Assembly: GCA_963821275.1 (NCBI GenBank)
Contig: CAWGDF010000011.1
Span: 580,121-644,120, forward strand
Length of the DNA stretch: 64,000 nucleotides
Source of the DNA: JACVRW01 sp963821275
GTDB lineage: Bacteria; Actinomycetota; Thermoleophilia; Solirubrobacterales; Thermoleophilaceae
Direction of reading: 5' to 3'
The translations under genes were made by a program, and so were the position numbers. Below the pieces are notes generated by a model. It had not been told where the DNA came from and made no database searches. It worked only from the letters and a program-made list of their open reading frames with translations. Below are positions 33,200-41,742 of the stretch, piece by piece; the first letter of the stretch is position 1, and each line of letters opens with the position of its first letter.

Positions 33200-34494
33200 C
33201 GGCCCGCCTCCGCCGTCGCCGGTCCGTGCCTCGTGCCCCCCACCTCGATGCCGGCCGAGGTGGCCACCAGCTCGAACAGGTCCATCACCTCCAGCCGGCC
33301 CTCGGCCGCCTCGGACAGCGGGCGCTCGGACCAGGGGCAGGCGCTCACCAGCGTGTCCACCTCGAGCGCGTCGGCCCGGTCGACCCGCCGGCGGCTGATC
33401 TCGGCGGTGATCTCCGGCTTCTCCACCGGCAGCCCGCCGCCGCCGCCCGAGCAGTAGGACCACTGCGTCACGCGGTCGACGTCCTTGAACTCGATCCCGG
33501 GCACCGCCCGCAGCAGCTCGCGCGGCGCCTCGTGCACGCCCTTGCGCTTGTTGAGCCGGCAGGGGTCGTGGTAGGTGACCGAGCGCTGGACCGGCTCGGT
33601 GAGCCGGAGCCGGCCGTCGCGGACCAGCTCGGCCACGAGCTCCACGCCCAGCACGATCTCGAAGTCGTAGTCGTCCCCGAAGTACGCCGGGTAGTCCTCG
33701 GTGAAGGCGATGTAGTCGTGCGGGTCGGGGGCGAGTATGCGCCTCGCGCCCACCGCGCGCCAGTCGGCCACGTTGTGCTCGGCGTGCTTTCTCGCCAGGT
33801 CGACGTAGCCCATTTCCGCCGCAGGGCCGCCGCAGCACCACTGCTCGCCCATCAGCCCGAACTCGACGCCCGCCTTCTGGAGCAGCAGGGCGAAGGCGCG
33901 CGAGTACGAGGTGCGGTAGAACGCGGCCTCGCAGTCGACGAACAGGATCGTCTCCCCGCCCACCGGGATGTCGAGCCCTTCGGCCCAGTCGCGCACGCGC
34001 TCCTGGCTCACCGGGACGTCACCTAGCACGGGCTCGTTGTGCGCCTCGGCCAGGCGCTCGTTCCAGAGCTTCCAGCCCTCGCGCTCGTTGCCCGTCGCGA
34101 CCATCAGCGCACGCATCGCCTTCACCACCTGCACGGTCTGCGTGCGGTGGCGGTAGAAGTCGCCCGTGAAGAGCGTGTTCGGGCAGCGCAGCTCGCACGC
34201 CCCGCACTGGGTGCAGTGCACGAAGTCGTCGGCCACGTCCTCCACCGAGACGATGCCCTTCTCCATCGCCACGATGTCGGCGTGGAAGGCGGTGGGCGTA
34301 TGGTTCTCGTTGCGGGTGACCTGCATCACCGGGCACACCTCGCGGCAGAACTTGTGCCCCGAGGAGAAGCAACCGTACGCGTTGTTGCGCCAGCGCTCGA
34401 CGAACTCGCGCTGAAGCTCACCGTCGCCGTTCGCTGCGTAGTCGGCCACCAGCCCCCCTTCGCTCGACTGCGGCGCGAACGTATCACGCGCCAT
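33196..34494 (-). CDS. (Fe-S)-binding protein with two CCG domains (GlcF/HdrD-like)
   Basis: A 432-residue electron-transfer protein. Two 4Fe-4S motifs lie in the N-terminal half (C..GHKFCREVCPV and CTQCGACELRCPN). The C-terminal half has two CCG-type cysteine motifs, WCCGGPAAEMGY and a degenerate YCSGGGGG with YHDPCRLNK. This is the arrangement of glycolate oxidase subunit GlcF and heterodisulfide-reductase-like proteins. First gene of the operon; the FAD oxidase follows with a 4-bp overlap. Confidence 0.92.
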   Translation of the reverse strand: MARDTFAPQSSEGGLVADYAANGDGELQREFVERWRNNAYGCFSSGHKFCREVCPVMQVTRNENHTPTAFHADIVAMEKGIVSVEDVADDFVHCTQCGACELRCPNTLFTGDFYRHRTQTVQVVKAMRALMVATGNEREGWKLWNERLAEAHNEPVLGDVPVSQERVRDWAEGLDIPVGGETILFVDCEAAFYRTSYSRAFALLLQKAGVEFGLMGEQWCCGGPAAEMGYVDLARKHAEHNVADWRAVGARRILAPDPHDYIAFTEDYPAYFGDDYDFEIVLGVELVAELVRDGRLRLTEPVQRSVTYHDPCRLNKRKGVHEAPRELLRAVPGIEFKDVDRVTQWSYCSGGGGGLPVEKPEITAEISRRRVDRADALEVDTLVSACPWSERPLSEAAEGRLEVMDLFELVATSAGIEVGGTRHGPATAEAGR

Positions 34495-34511
34495 CAGGCA
34501 GGGTCGGCGGC

Positions 34512-34667
34512 TGGCGCGTAACTCCCCTGGCCGGCGGCCTCGTCGGCTGGCTGCGCGGCAAGGGGCTGAAGCCCGGCCGCTTCTGGTTCGTGCTGACAGC
34601 GACCGACGACGCCGGCAACCGCTCCCTGCCCAGGAAGGTGCGCTTCAGGATCGTGCCTCGAACCTGA
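34512..34667 (+). pseudogene. Orphan C-terminal fragment of a secreted Ig-like-domain protein
   Basis: The plus frame ending at TGA 34665-34667 reads LKPGRFWFVLTATDDAGNRS then KVRFRIV, the typical last strands of Ig/Big-like repeats in secreted actinobacterial proteins. No start codon, signal or body of the protein remains upstream, where the divergent Fe-S gene begins. Likely the remnant of a deleted gene. Confidence 0.5.
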
Positions 34668-34697
34668 GCGGCTCCGCGAGGAGCGCGCCGGCGCGCC

Positions 34698-36926
34698 TCA
34701 GGCCACGACGCGCAGGTGGCGCACCGGCCGCTCGCGCAGCTGACGGACCACCGCGTCCACGAGCCGCTCCTCGTCGCGCACCTGGCCATCGGTCACGGCG
34801 TCGATCAGCGCCCGCTTGCGCTCGAGCAGCTCGGCCATGTTCTCGTCGATCGTGTCCGGCGCGAGCAGGTAGTAGGCGGTCACCGCGCTCTCCTGGCCGA
34901 TCCGGTGCAGCCGGTCCTCGGCCTGGTCGTGGCGGGCCGGCGTCCAGTCGAGCTCGAGAAAGGCGACGTTCGAGGCCCGGGTGAGGGTGATTCCCTGAGA
35001 GGCCGCCCGCAGCGAGCAGACGATCAGCTGGGGTCCGTCCTCGCGCTGGAAAGCGTCCACCGCGCGCTGTCGGCTCGCTGCGCTGTCCGCGCCGAGGATG
35101 TGGACCGCGCCCGGGAAGCGCTCGAGCACCGCCTGCTGGGTCGCGATGTGCTCGGCGAACACCACCAGCGGTTCGCCTGACAACAGGAAGTCGTCGATCC
35201 AGGCCAGCCCGGCGGGAAGCTTTCCTCGCACCGCGAGCTGGCGCAGGCTGTTCAGGCGAACCAGCTGCTCGGCGCGCAGCGCAGCGGCCACCTTCGCGTC
35301 CAGCGTGCGCAGGTCGAGGGGAAGGGACTGGAGCCAGGCGATCACGTCCTGCTCCGCCAGCCGGTACTCCTCCTCGTTCACGAGCGCCACCGGCACCGTG
35401 TCGTGGCGCTTGGCCGGTAGCTGGGCCAGCACCTGCGCCTTGGTGCGGCGCACGTAGCAGTGGGCGCGCAGGTTCCAGTGGAGGCGGTCGTCGCTGCCCG
35501 CGGTCCGAAAGCGCCGCGACAGGCGCGCCCCGCTGCCGAAGTCCTCCAGCCGCCCGATGGCCCGCAGCTGGGAGATCAGCTCCTCCGGGCGGTTGAGGAT
35601 GGGCGTGCCGGTCAGCCCCAGGCGCAGCGCGTCGTCGGGCAGCCGCCGGGCGAGCGCGATCGCGGCCTTGGTGCGGCGCGCTCCGGGATTCTTGACGTAG
35701 TGCGACTCGTCGAGCACGAGCGCCTCGAGCCCGCGCGCGGCCAGCCGCTCGGCGTGCGGCTCGAGGATGTCGTAGTTGAGCACGACGATCTCGGCCCGCT
35801 CGGCGTCCTCGGTCCAGGCCTCCGCGGTGCGGCCCTCGAGCACCGCCACGCTGCGGTTGGGAAGCCAGATCGAGCTCTCCCGCTCCCAGGTCAGTTTCAT
35901 GCTGGCCGGGCACACGACAACCGCCGGGAAGGCCCCGTCGCGCTCGAGCGTCGCCAGGGCCTGCATGGTCTTGCCGAGGCCCTGCTCGTCCGCGATGAAC
36001 GTCCGCCGCCGCTCGAGCGCGTAGCGAACCCCGGCGCGCTGGAACGGATGCAGCTCGCCCCCCAGCACGAGCCCGTCCAGGTCGGCGTCCTCCGCGTAGG
36101 AGAGGGCGACCGTCCGGCTTGCCCGGTCGTGCTCGGCGTCCAGCTCGTCCAGGACCGCGGCCAGGTGCTCGTCGACGTGCACGGCGGGGTGATCGGCCAC
36201 GAAGCGGCCGAGGTCCTTGGCGAGCGCGGGATCGGCGGGCACGCCGACCCCCCAGGAGGCGTCACGGACGAAGAAGCGGCCGGGACGGTCGACCAGGCGC
36301 GATTCCGGCAGCCGCCTGAATGCGCGGGCGGGGCTCGGATCCCAGCCGCTGAACAGCGTGACCTCGGGCTCGCCGTCCTCGCCGATCTCGAGCGTGAGCT
36401 CGGCCGGGGCAGGCGCCCTGCCCTCGAGCAGGTCGTGTGCGCACGCCCGGGCCAGGTCGTCCACCTGCACGCCCTCGAGGCGGAGAAGAAGCCGCGCGCT
36501 CCGTACGTCGAACGGCAGCCGCACGCGGTCCTCGCCCACCGTCACAGCACCCTGCATGTCAGCGGGCGCCTCACCCGAGAGGGTGCGCAGCACGAAGACT
36601 CCCGAGCCCTCGTGGGCGGTCGCGGTGGCGAGGGCGCGCCAGCGCTCCGAATCCCCGAGCCAGGAAAGCACCTCGGACGACGGGACGAGCGCAGGAAAGC
36701 GGGCGAGCACGGTCTCCACCGAGCGCGCCATCCGCGGATCGGCCGGCACGCGCCAGTGCTTGTGGCGCCAGTTGAACCAGCGTCCGGGCAGGCCCCTCAG
36801 CGCCTCGTTGAGCTCCTCGTCGAAGGGGAACTCGAAGACGAGCTCCGGTTCGCGCGGGTTGCCGGCGGCGAGCCAGACGCGCCCGGGAGGCGGAGAGGCG
36901 GGAGTGGGCGTGGAATCCGCGGCCAA
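34698..36926 (-). CDS. SNF2-family DEAD/DEAH helicase (SMARCAL1-like)
   Basis: A 742-residue SNF2/Rad54-type ATPase. LGGELHPFQRAGVRYAL precedes motif I (ADEQGLGKT, near residue 310), then LDESHYVKN (motif II), GLTGTPILNRPEELI (motif III), and motif VI DQAEDRLHRIGQ. The N-terminal GRWFNWRHKHWRVPAD stretch resembles the HARP-like region of SMARCAL1 relatives, which remodel stalled DNA forks by annealing. TTG at 36926 was chosen because the frame upstream is the antisense of the next gene. No nuclease domain or methylase is adjacent. Confidence 0.92.
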   Translation of the reverse strand: MAADSTPTPASPPPGRVWLAAGNPREPELVFEFPFDEELNEALRGLPGRWFNWRHKHWRVPADPRMARSVETVLARFPALVPSSEVLSWLGDSERWRALATATAHEGSGVFVLRTLSGEAPADMQGAVTVGEDRVRLPFDVRSARLLLRLEGVQVDDLARACAHDLLEGRAPAPAELTLEIGEDGEPEVTLFSGWDPSPARAFRRLPESRLVDRPGRFFVRDASWGVGVPADPALAKDLGRFVADHPAVHVDEHLAAVLDELDAEHDRASRTVALSYAEDADLDGLVLGGELHPFQRAGVRYALERRRTFIADEQGLGKTMQALATLERDGAFPAVVVCPASMKLTWERESSIWLPNRSVAVLEGRTAEAWTEDAERAEIVVLNYDILEPHAERLAARGLEALVLDESHYVKNPGARRTKAAIALARRLPDDALRLGLTGTPILNRPEELISQLRAIGRLEDFGSGARLSRRFRTAGSDDRLHWNLRAHCYVRRTKAQVLAQLPAKRHDTVPVALVNEEEYRLAEQDVIAWLQSLPLDLRTLDAKVAAALRAEQLVRLNSLRQLAVRGKLPAGLAWIDDFLLSGEPLVVFAEHIATQQAVLERFPGAVHILGADSAASRQRAVDAFQREDGPQLIVCSLRAASQGITLTRASNVAFLELDWTPARHDQAEDRLHRIGQESAVTAYYLLAPDTIDENMAELLERKRALIDAVTDGQVRDEERLVDAVVRQLRERPVRHLRVVA

Positions 36927-36936
36927 ACGATTGAGA

Positions 36937-38343
36937 CTAGCCGTCTCGTGAGCTGCTTGCGAGCGTGTCGAGCTCGGCGCGCTCGAGCCGCCCGTCGGGG
37001 AAGCGCAGGTGCGCCTCGTCACCCAGGCACACGACGCTCTGGGCCTCGCCGCCGAGGGCCATCCGGGCGAGCAGCGCAGCAGCGATCCGGTGAACGTCGC
37101 GCACCAGCCCAAGGGTGAGCAGCGAGCGCGTCTCGTTGGCCACGTGACCGTCGCCCACCCGCAACACCACGCGGACGTCGTCGCTGATGCCCCGAGCCGT
37201 CATCGCAGCGGAGATGTTCTCGAGGTCGTCGGAGGTCACGAGCGCCACGGCCCGGGCGCGCGGGATGGAGAGCCGCCGCATCAGCGAGGGGTCCGCGCCC
37301 CGGCCGGTCACGACCGGCAGGCCGGCCTCCCGGGCGACGCCCACGTTCTCGGCGTCCTCCTCGCGCTCGACCGCCACCACCGGCACGTCGCAGGCGCGCA
37401 GGGTCGTGCACAGCCTCACGCCGACCTGGCCCAGCCCCACCACCACGACGTGGTCCCGCCGCGGGACCATGCGCTTCCCCAGCAGGCCGGTCAGGCGCCG
37501 GTCGGTCACCCGGTCGACCAGCCCGGCGGTGAAGGCCGCGGCGAACACGAGCGCGATGAGCATCGTGGCCGAGGTGAAGACCTTGTACCAGCCGGGGCCG
37601 TCCGAGACCTTGAGGTTCGGGTCGACGGTCACGAGCGTCTTGGCCGAGCCGTAGACGGCGTCCACGACCGAGTCGTCGAGCACGAAGACGGCGGTGACCG
37701 TCTCCAGCAGGAAGACCGTGACCAGCCCGATGGCGCCGAACAGCAGCAGCCCCGCGCTCTTGTCGTAGGGAGTGAAGATCGCCCGCGCCAGCGCCTCGGG
37801 CCGGCGCGGCTTGTGCTGCGGGATGGGCTCTTCGCGTACGTCGTCGTCCTGCTCGACCAGGCCCACGATCCGGCCGTCCTTGCTGCTCACCGCGGTGAAG
37901 CGCTCGTCGATGCACGGGCCCGCGAGCGATGGGGCCACGACGTCCGCCATCGAGGTGACCCGAGTGTTGGGCAGCTCGCGCTCCATGTGCTCGGCCATCC
38001 TCTCGTCGAAGATGGTGAGGAGCAGCGGCACCTCCTCGTCCACGCTCCGGACCATCAGCGCCATGCGCAGCACGATGGCGTCCGAGCGCGCGACGACGGC
38101 GACGGAATCGATCCCGCCGCCCTCGAGCGCCTCGCTCATGTCGCTCTCGTCGGGCTCCCGGAGCCAGGTGACGCGCGCACCCAACCCCTCGAGCGCCCGC
38201 GCGGTCTCCGCGCTCAGGTCGCCGTCGCCGACGACGATCACATGGCGCCCGTCTCCGTCGCGGCCTCCGTCGGCTCCCTCCCCCACCGCGGCGCAGGGTA
38301 CAGCGCCGCCCGCCGGCCGTGTGCGCGACGTCACAGAAAGCAT
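36937..38343 (-). CDS. TrkA-N / ion-channel protein with two RCK-like domains
   Basis: A 468-residue protein. An N-terminal NAD-binding TrkA-N-like domain (HVIVVGDGDLSAETARALEG), two membrane helices (LLLFGAIGLVTVFLLETVTA, VFTSATMLIALVFAAAFTAG) flanking a pore-like region, and a second TrkA-N domain (HVVVVGLGQVGVRLCTTL). The order differs from standard Kch channels, which lack the N-terminal domain. Probably a ligand-gated potassium or related conductance. ATG 38343 is preferred; ATG 38379 would overlap the divergent HypX-like start. Confidence 0.8.
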   Translation of the reverse strand: MLSVTSRTRPAGGAVPCAAVGEGADGGRDGDGRHVIVVGDGDLSAETARALEGLGARVTWLREPDESDMSEALEGGGIDSVAVVARSDAIVLRMALMVRSVDEEVPLLLTIFDERMAEHMERELPNTRVTSMADVVAPSLAGPCIDERFTAVSSKDGRIVGLVEQDDDVREEPIPQHKPRRPEALARAIFTPYDKSAGLLLFGAIGLVTVFLLETVTAVFVLDDSVVDAVYGSAKTLVTVDPNLKVSDGPGWYKVFTSATMLIALVFAAAFTAGLVDRVTDRRLTGLLGKRMVPRRDHVVVVGLGQVGVRLCTTLRACDVPVVAVEREEDAENVGVAREAGLPVVTGRGADPSLMRRLSIPRARAVALVTSDDLENISAAMTARGISDDVRVVLRVGDGHVANETRSLLTLGLVRDVHRIAAALLARMALGGEAQSVVCLGDEAHLRFPDGRLERAELDTLASSSRDG

Positions 38344-38371
38344 TTCGGCGCGCCGCGCATCCTCAGAGTGG

Positions 38372-40120
38372 ATGACCACTCACGCCGGCCTCGCACGCAG
38401 CGCCTCTTCCCAGCCCGACCGCTTCCGGACGCTGAGACCCGCGCGTCGCTCGCTGGACGTGCTCTTTCTCGTTTCCGCCCACAACAGCCTGAGCCAGAGG
38501 GCGTACATCGAGCTCAGCGCCCTCGGCCATGACGTGAGCGTGGCGGTGGTCGGCTCGGCCGCCGACATGGAGGCCGCCGTGGCCAAGCACCAGCCGGAGC
38601 TGATCGTCGGCCCGATGCTCAAGAAGCGCATCCCCGAGTCGATCTGGTCCGCCACCCGCTGCCTGATCGTGCATCCGGGCCCCATGGGCGACCGCGGACC
38701 GTCGTCGCTCGACTGGGCCATCGAGACGGGCGCCTCCGACTGGGGCGTGATCGTGCTCGAGGCCAACGACGACTTCGACGCCGGCGACGTCTGGGCCACG
38801 CGCACGTTCGCCATGCGACCGGCGGGTAAGAGCAGCGTCTACCGCCACGAGGTGCGCCGCGCGGCGGTCGAGGCGCTCAGCGAGGCGGTCGAGAAGGTCG
38901 CGGCAGGCGCCTCGGCTCCGCCGGCAGTCACCTCCACGGTGAGCGGGCAGGAGCGTCCGCTCATGAAGCAGGAGGTGCGGGCGATCGACTGGAGCTCCGA
39001 CCCCACCGACACCGTGGTGCGGAAGATCCGCGCCGCCGAGGGCCACCCCGGCGTCCTGGACACCCTGGAGGGCCTGGAGTTCCACCTCTTCGGCGTGCAC
39101 CCCGAACGCGGGCTGCGCGGCCCCGCGGGCGAGATAATCGCCCAGCGCGACGGCGCCATCTGCCGGGCCACGGTCGACGGCGCGGTCTGGATCACCCACC
39201 TCAAGCGGCGTGCCGAGGTCGAGCTTCCCACGCTCAAGCTGCCCGCCATCCGCGCCCTCTCCTTGGCCGGCCGGCGCCCGGACGTCCCCGAGGTGCCGGC
39301 GCCCCTGCACGCGCCGTTGCCCGCCGACCACACCCACCGCGAGCTGACCTACGAGGAGCACGGAGGCGTGGGCTACCTGCGCTTCGACTTCTACAACGGC
39401 GCGATGAGCACCGAGCAGTGCGGAAGGCTGCTGGAGGCCTATCAGTACGCGCGCTCAAGGACGCAGACGAAGGTCATCGCGCTCATGGGCGGAGGCGACT
39501 ACTTCTCGAACGGCATCCATCTCAACGTGATCGAGGCCGCCGACAACCCGGCGCTCGAGTCATGGTCGAACCTCAACGCGATGAACGACCTAGTGCGCGA
39601 GATCGTGGTCACGGACTCGCATCTCGTGCTGTCCGCGCTCAGGGGCGACACCGCTGCCGGCGGTGTGCCGCTCGCGCTTGCGGCCGACCACGTGGTGGCG
39701 CGCGAGGACGTGGTGCTGAACCCCTACTACGGCCACATGGGCGGCCTGTACGGGTCCGAGTACTGGACCTATCTGCTGCCCCGCCGCGTGGGCCAGCGCG
39801 CCACCGCCCGGCTAACGAGCAGCCCCTTCACCCCGATCGGGACTCAGGAGGCGGTCAGCATCGGCCTGCTCGACGCCGCCTTCGGCGCCACCGCAGCCGG
39901 CTTCGAGGACGAAGTCCGGCGGCTGGCCGGCTGGCTGGCCAGCCCGGCCGGCTTCAGCCGGCGGCTCGAGGAGAAGCGGCGCCGGCGGGCCCGTGACGAG
40001 CAGCGCCGGCCCCTCGAGGCCTACCGCGCGGACGAGATGGCTCGCTCGCACGAGTGCTTCTTCGGGGCCGACCGCAGCTACCACGAGGCCCGCCGGCGGT
40101 TCGCCTACAAGCTGGGCTGA
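38372..40120 (+). CDS. HypX-like protein (formyltransferase-like plus enoyl-CoA-hydratase-like)
   Basis: A 582-residue fusion. The N-terminal half (about 30-310) is formyltransferase-like: VSAHNSLSQRAYIELSALGH, then HPGPMGDRGPSSLDWAIE from His101, and RKIRAAEGHPGVLDTL. The C-terminal half is crotonase-like (GVGYLRFDFYNGAMSTEQ, MGGGDYFSNGIHLNVIEAAD, GGVPLALAADHVVA, YGHMGGLYGSEYW). In hydrogen oxidisers HypX makes CO for the active-site iron of [NiFe]-hydrogenase from formyl-tetrahydrofolate. No hydrogenase or hyp gene is in this window. Divergent from the TrkA-type gene. Confidence 0.88.
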   Translation: MTTHAGLARSASSQPDRFRTLRPARRSLDVLFLVSAHNSLSQRAYIELSALGHDVSVAVVGSAADMEAAVAKHQPELIVGPMLKKRIPESIWSATRCLIVHPGPMGDRGPSSLDWAIETGASDWGVIVLEANDDFDAGDVWATRTFAMRPAGKSSVYRHEVRRAAVEALSEAVEKVAAGASAPPAVTSTVSGQERPLMKQEVRAIDWSSDPTDTVVRKIRAAEGHPGVLDTLEGLEFHLFGVHPERGLRGPAGEIIAQRDGAICRATVDGAVWITHLKRRAEVELPTLKLPAIRALSLAGRRPDVPEVPAPLHAPLPADHTHRELTYEEHGGVGYLRFDFYNGAMSTEQCGRLLEAYQYARSRTQTKVIALMGGGDYFSNGIHLNVIEAADNPALESWSNLNAMNDLVREIVVTDSHLVLSALRGDTAAGGVPLALAADHVVAREDVVLNPYYGHMGGLYGSEYWTYLLPRRVGQRATARLTSSPFTPIGTQEAVSIGLLDAAFGATAAGFEDEVRRLAGWLASPAGFSRRLEEKRRRRARDEQRRPLEAYRADEMARSHECFFGADRSYHEARRRFAYKLG

Positions 40121-40123
40121 GAC

Positions 40124-40456
40124 TCAGCGCTCGTCCGCGTCGTCCTTGCCCTCGTCGTCGGCCGCCTGGCTCACCACGTTGAAGTCGCGGTCGAGCTGCA
40201 CGTCCACCTGGCTGCCGTCGCCCTTGGTGACCTCGACCTCGTAGTAGCTCTCCTCGTCGCCGACCTCGGTCTCGGTGACCTCGCCGCCGCCGGTGTGGTT
40301 GAGCGCCGCGGCGCTCGCGCGGTCGAGAGCGCCGCCGCTGATGGCCTGCTCGCTGTCGTCGCCGCCGCCGGCCGCTCCGGCGATGGCCGCCCCGCCCACG
40401 GCAAGGGCCGCGATGGCGGCAACGGCGATGATGATGCCCTTCAACTTGTCGGTCAT
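40124..40456 (-). CDS. PepSY-domain small exported protein
   Basis: A 110-residue protein: KGIIIAVAAIAALAVGGAAI is a signal anchor, followed by one PepSY-like module (ALNHTGGGEVTETEVGDEE, YYEVEVTKGDGSQVDVQLDR). AAGGAG 10 bp before the ATG supports the start. PepSY domains are thought to inhibit proteases or modulate envelope enzymes; role here unknown. The end is convergent with the HypX-like gene, and GCTGAGACTCAGC (40115-40127) forms a small palindrome across both stops. Confidence 0.85.
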   Translation of the reverse strand: MTDKLKGIIIAVAAIAALAVGGAAIAGAAGGGDDSEQAISGGALDRASAAALNHTGGGEVTETEVGDEESYYEVEVTKGDGSQVDVQLDRDFNVVSQAADDEGKDDADER

Positions 40457-40542
40457 GGGTTCGTCTCCTTGGTAGTTTCGCTGACCGTCGAGCGCCACCG
40501 TAGGCGGGGCCGCTGAGACGTCCCTGAGTAGCATCGCCGGCC

Positions 40543-41409
40543 ATGCCCGGCCTGGCCGCCTTCGACGCTCCGCTCGACTCCGCCGGCGCCGAGGGCGCCG
40601 AGGCGGAGGCGCCCGCCGCGCTGCGAGCAGCCGGCGCCCTCGAGCGCTGGCGCGCCGCGGACGAGGGAGCAATCGACGTCCGCATCACCGATGCCCGGCG
40701 GGATCCCGAGAGCGGCGTGGTCGGTGCAGGCGACGTCCGCCAGGCCACCGAGGCCATCGCCACGCGCGTGCGCGACCTGCTGGCGCAGAGCCGGCGACCG
40801 CTCGTCCTGGGGGGCGACTGCACGCTGCTGCTCGGGGTGGCGGGCGGGCTTCCGGAGGCCTGTGGCCTCTGGTTCGTCGACGGCCACGCCGACTTCTACG
40901 ACGGCGGGAGCTCGCCGACCGGCGAGGCCGCCGACATGGAGCTGGCGATCCTCACCGGGCGCGGCGGCTCGGAGCTGCTCGGTCCCGACGGGCCGCGGCT
41001 GGACCCGGCCGCCGTGGTGCTGATGGGCCACCGGCCCGACTCACTCGGCGAGGACACGGCCTTCGAGAACGCCCGTATCGATCCGGCGATCGAGGCGGTC
41101 ACGGCGCCCGAGGTTCGCGAGCGCGGACCCGCGCGCGTGGCCGAGCGGGCGTTCGCCCGCCTGCGCGGCCGGCCGGCCTGGCTCCACCTCGACCTCGACG
41201 TGCTCGACTCGGAGGTCCTGCCAGCGGTGAGCTACCCGCAGCCGCTCGGGCTGAGCTGGGCCGAGCTCGGAGAGCTGCTCCGACCGCTCATCGCTGCGCC
41301 GGGGCTCGTCGGGATCTCGGTGGCGGACTTCAACCCTGAATTCGACCCGGATGGTGTTCACGCCCGCCGGGTGGTCGACGAGCTGGCGGGATCGTTCGAG
41401 GCGCTCTGA
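40543..41409 (+). CDS. Arginase/agmatinase/formiminoglutamase family protein
   Basis: A 288-residue ureohydrolase-fold protein. The binuclear manganese motifs are present: LGGDCT (with C in place of the usual H), WFVDGHADFYD, and HLDLDVLDSEVLPAVSYP. In this family GGDHS is the usual first motif, so the H-to-C change could affect metal binding or specificity. The substrate may be a guanidino or related amide compound. It abuts the convergent GNAT gene, sharing TGATCA across both stops. Confidence 0.9.
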   Translation: MPGLAAFDAPLDSAGAEGAEAEAPAALRAAGALERWRAADEGAIDVRITDARRDPESGVVGAGDVRQATEAIATRVRDLLAQSRRPLVLGGDCTLLLGVAGGLPEACGLWFVDGHADFYDGGSSPTGEAADMELAILTGRGGSELLGPDGPRLDPAAVVLMGHRPDSLGEDTAFENARIDPAIEAVTAPEVRERGPARVAERAFARLRGRPAWLHLDLDVLDSEVLPAVSYPQPLGLSWAELGELLRPLIAAPGLVGISVADFNPEFDPDGVHARRVVDELAGSFEAL

Positions 41410-41718
41410 TCAGAGCCCGAAGCGCTCCCGGTGCTCGGCCGGCACCAAGTCGACGTACTCGGAATGGCGCCGCAGGTAGCCGTTCACGAACGGGCAGAAG
41501 GGCAGCACGGCGAGGTCCTGGGCGCGCGCCGCCTCGAGGGCGTCGTGCACGAGCCGCGAGCCGAGCCCCTGGCCCTCGAAGCGCTTGTCGACCTCGGTGT
41601 GCATGAACGCGATCAGGCCGGGGCGCCGGCGGTAGACGGCCTCGCCGCCGAGCTCGCCGTCGGTCGTGATCTCGAAGCGTTCCTCGTCCGGGTTGTCCCT
41701 GACCGTCACGGTCGCCAT
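41410..41718 (-). CDS. GNAT-like N-acetyltransferase (YidJ/GCN5-related)
   Basis: A 102-residue minimal acetyltransferase: ELGGEAVYRRRPGLIAFMHT, VDKRFEGQGLGSRLVHDALE (acetyl-CoA loop QGLGSRL) and LAVLPFCPFVNGYLRRHSEY. This is the short NATD1/YjdJ-type group. Substrate unknown. Divergent from the cyclase gene with 24 bp between the starts. Confidence 0.9.
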   Translation of the reverse strand: MATVTVRDNPDEERFEITTDGELGGEAVYRRRPGLIAFMHTEVDKRFEGQGLGSRLVHDALEAARAQDLAVLPFCPFVNGYLRRHSEYVDLVPAEHRERFGL

Positions 41719-41742
41719 CGGGGCCGATCGTACACTCGCTCT

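Noticed and set aside
34698..36926. Reading the SNF2 helicase as part of a DISARM or similar defence island
   Set aside because: No methylase, DUF1998 or phospholipase D gene nearby; it resembles a stand-alone SMARCAL1-like repair ATPase.
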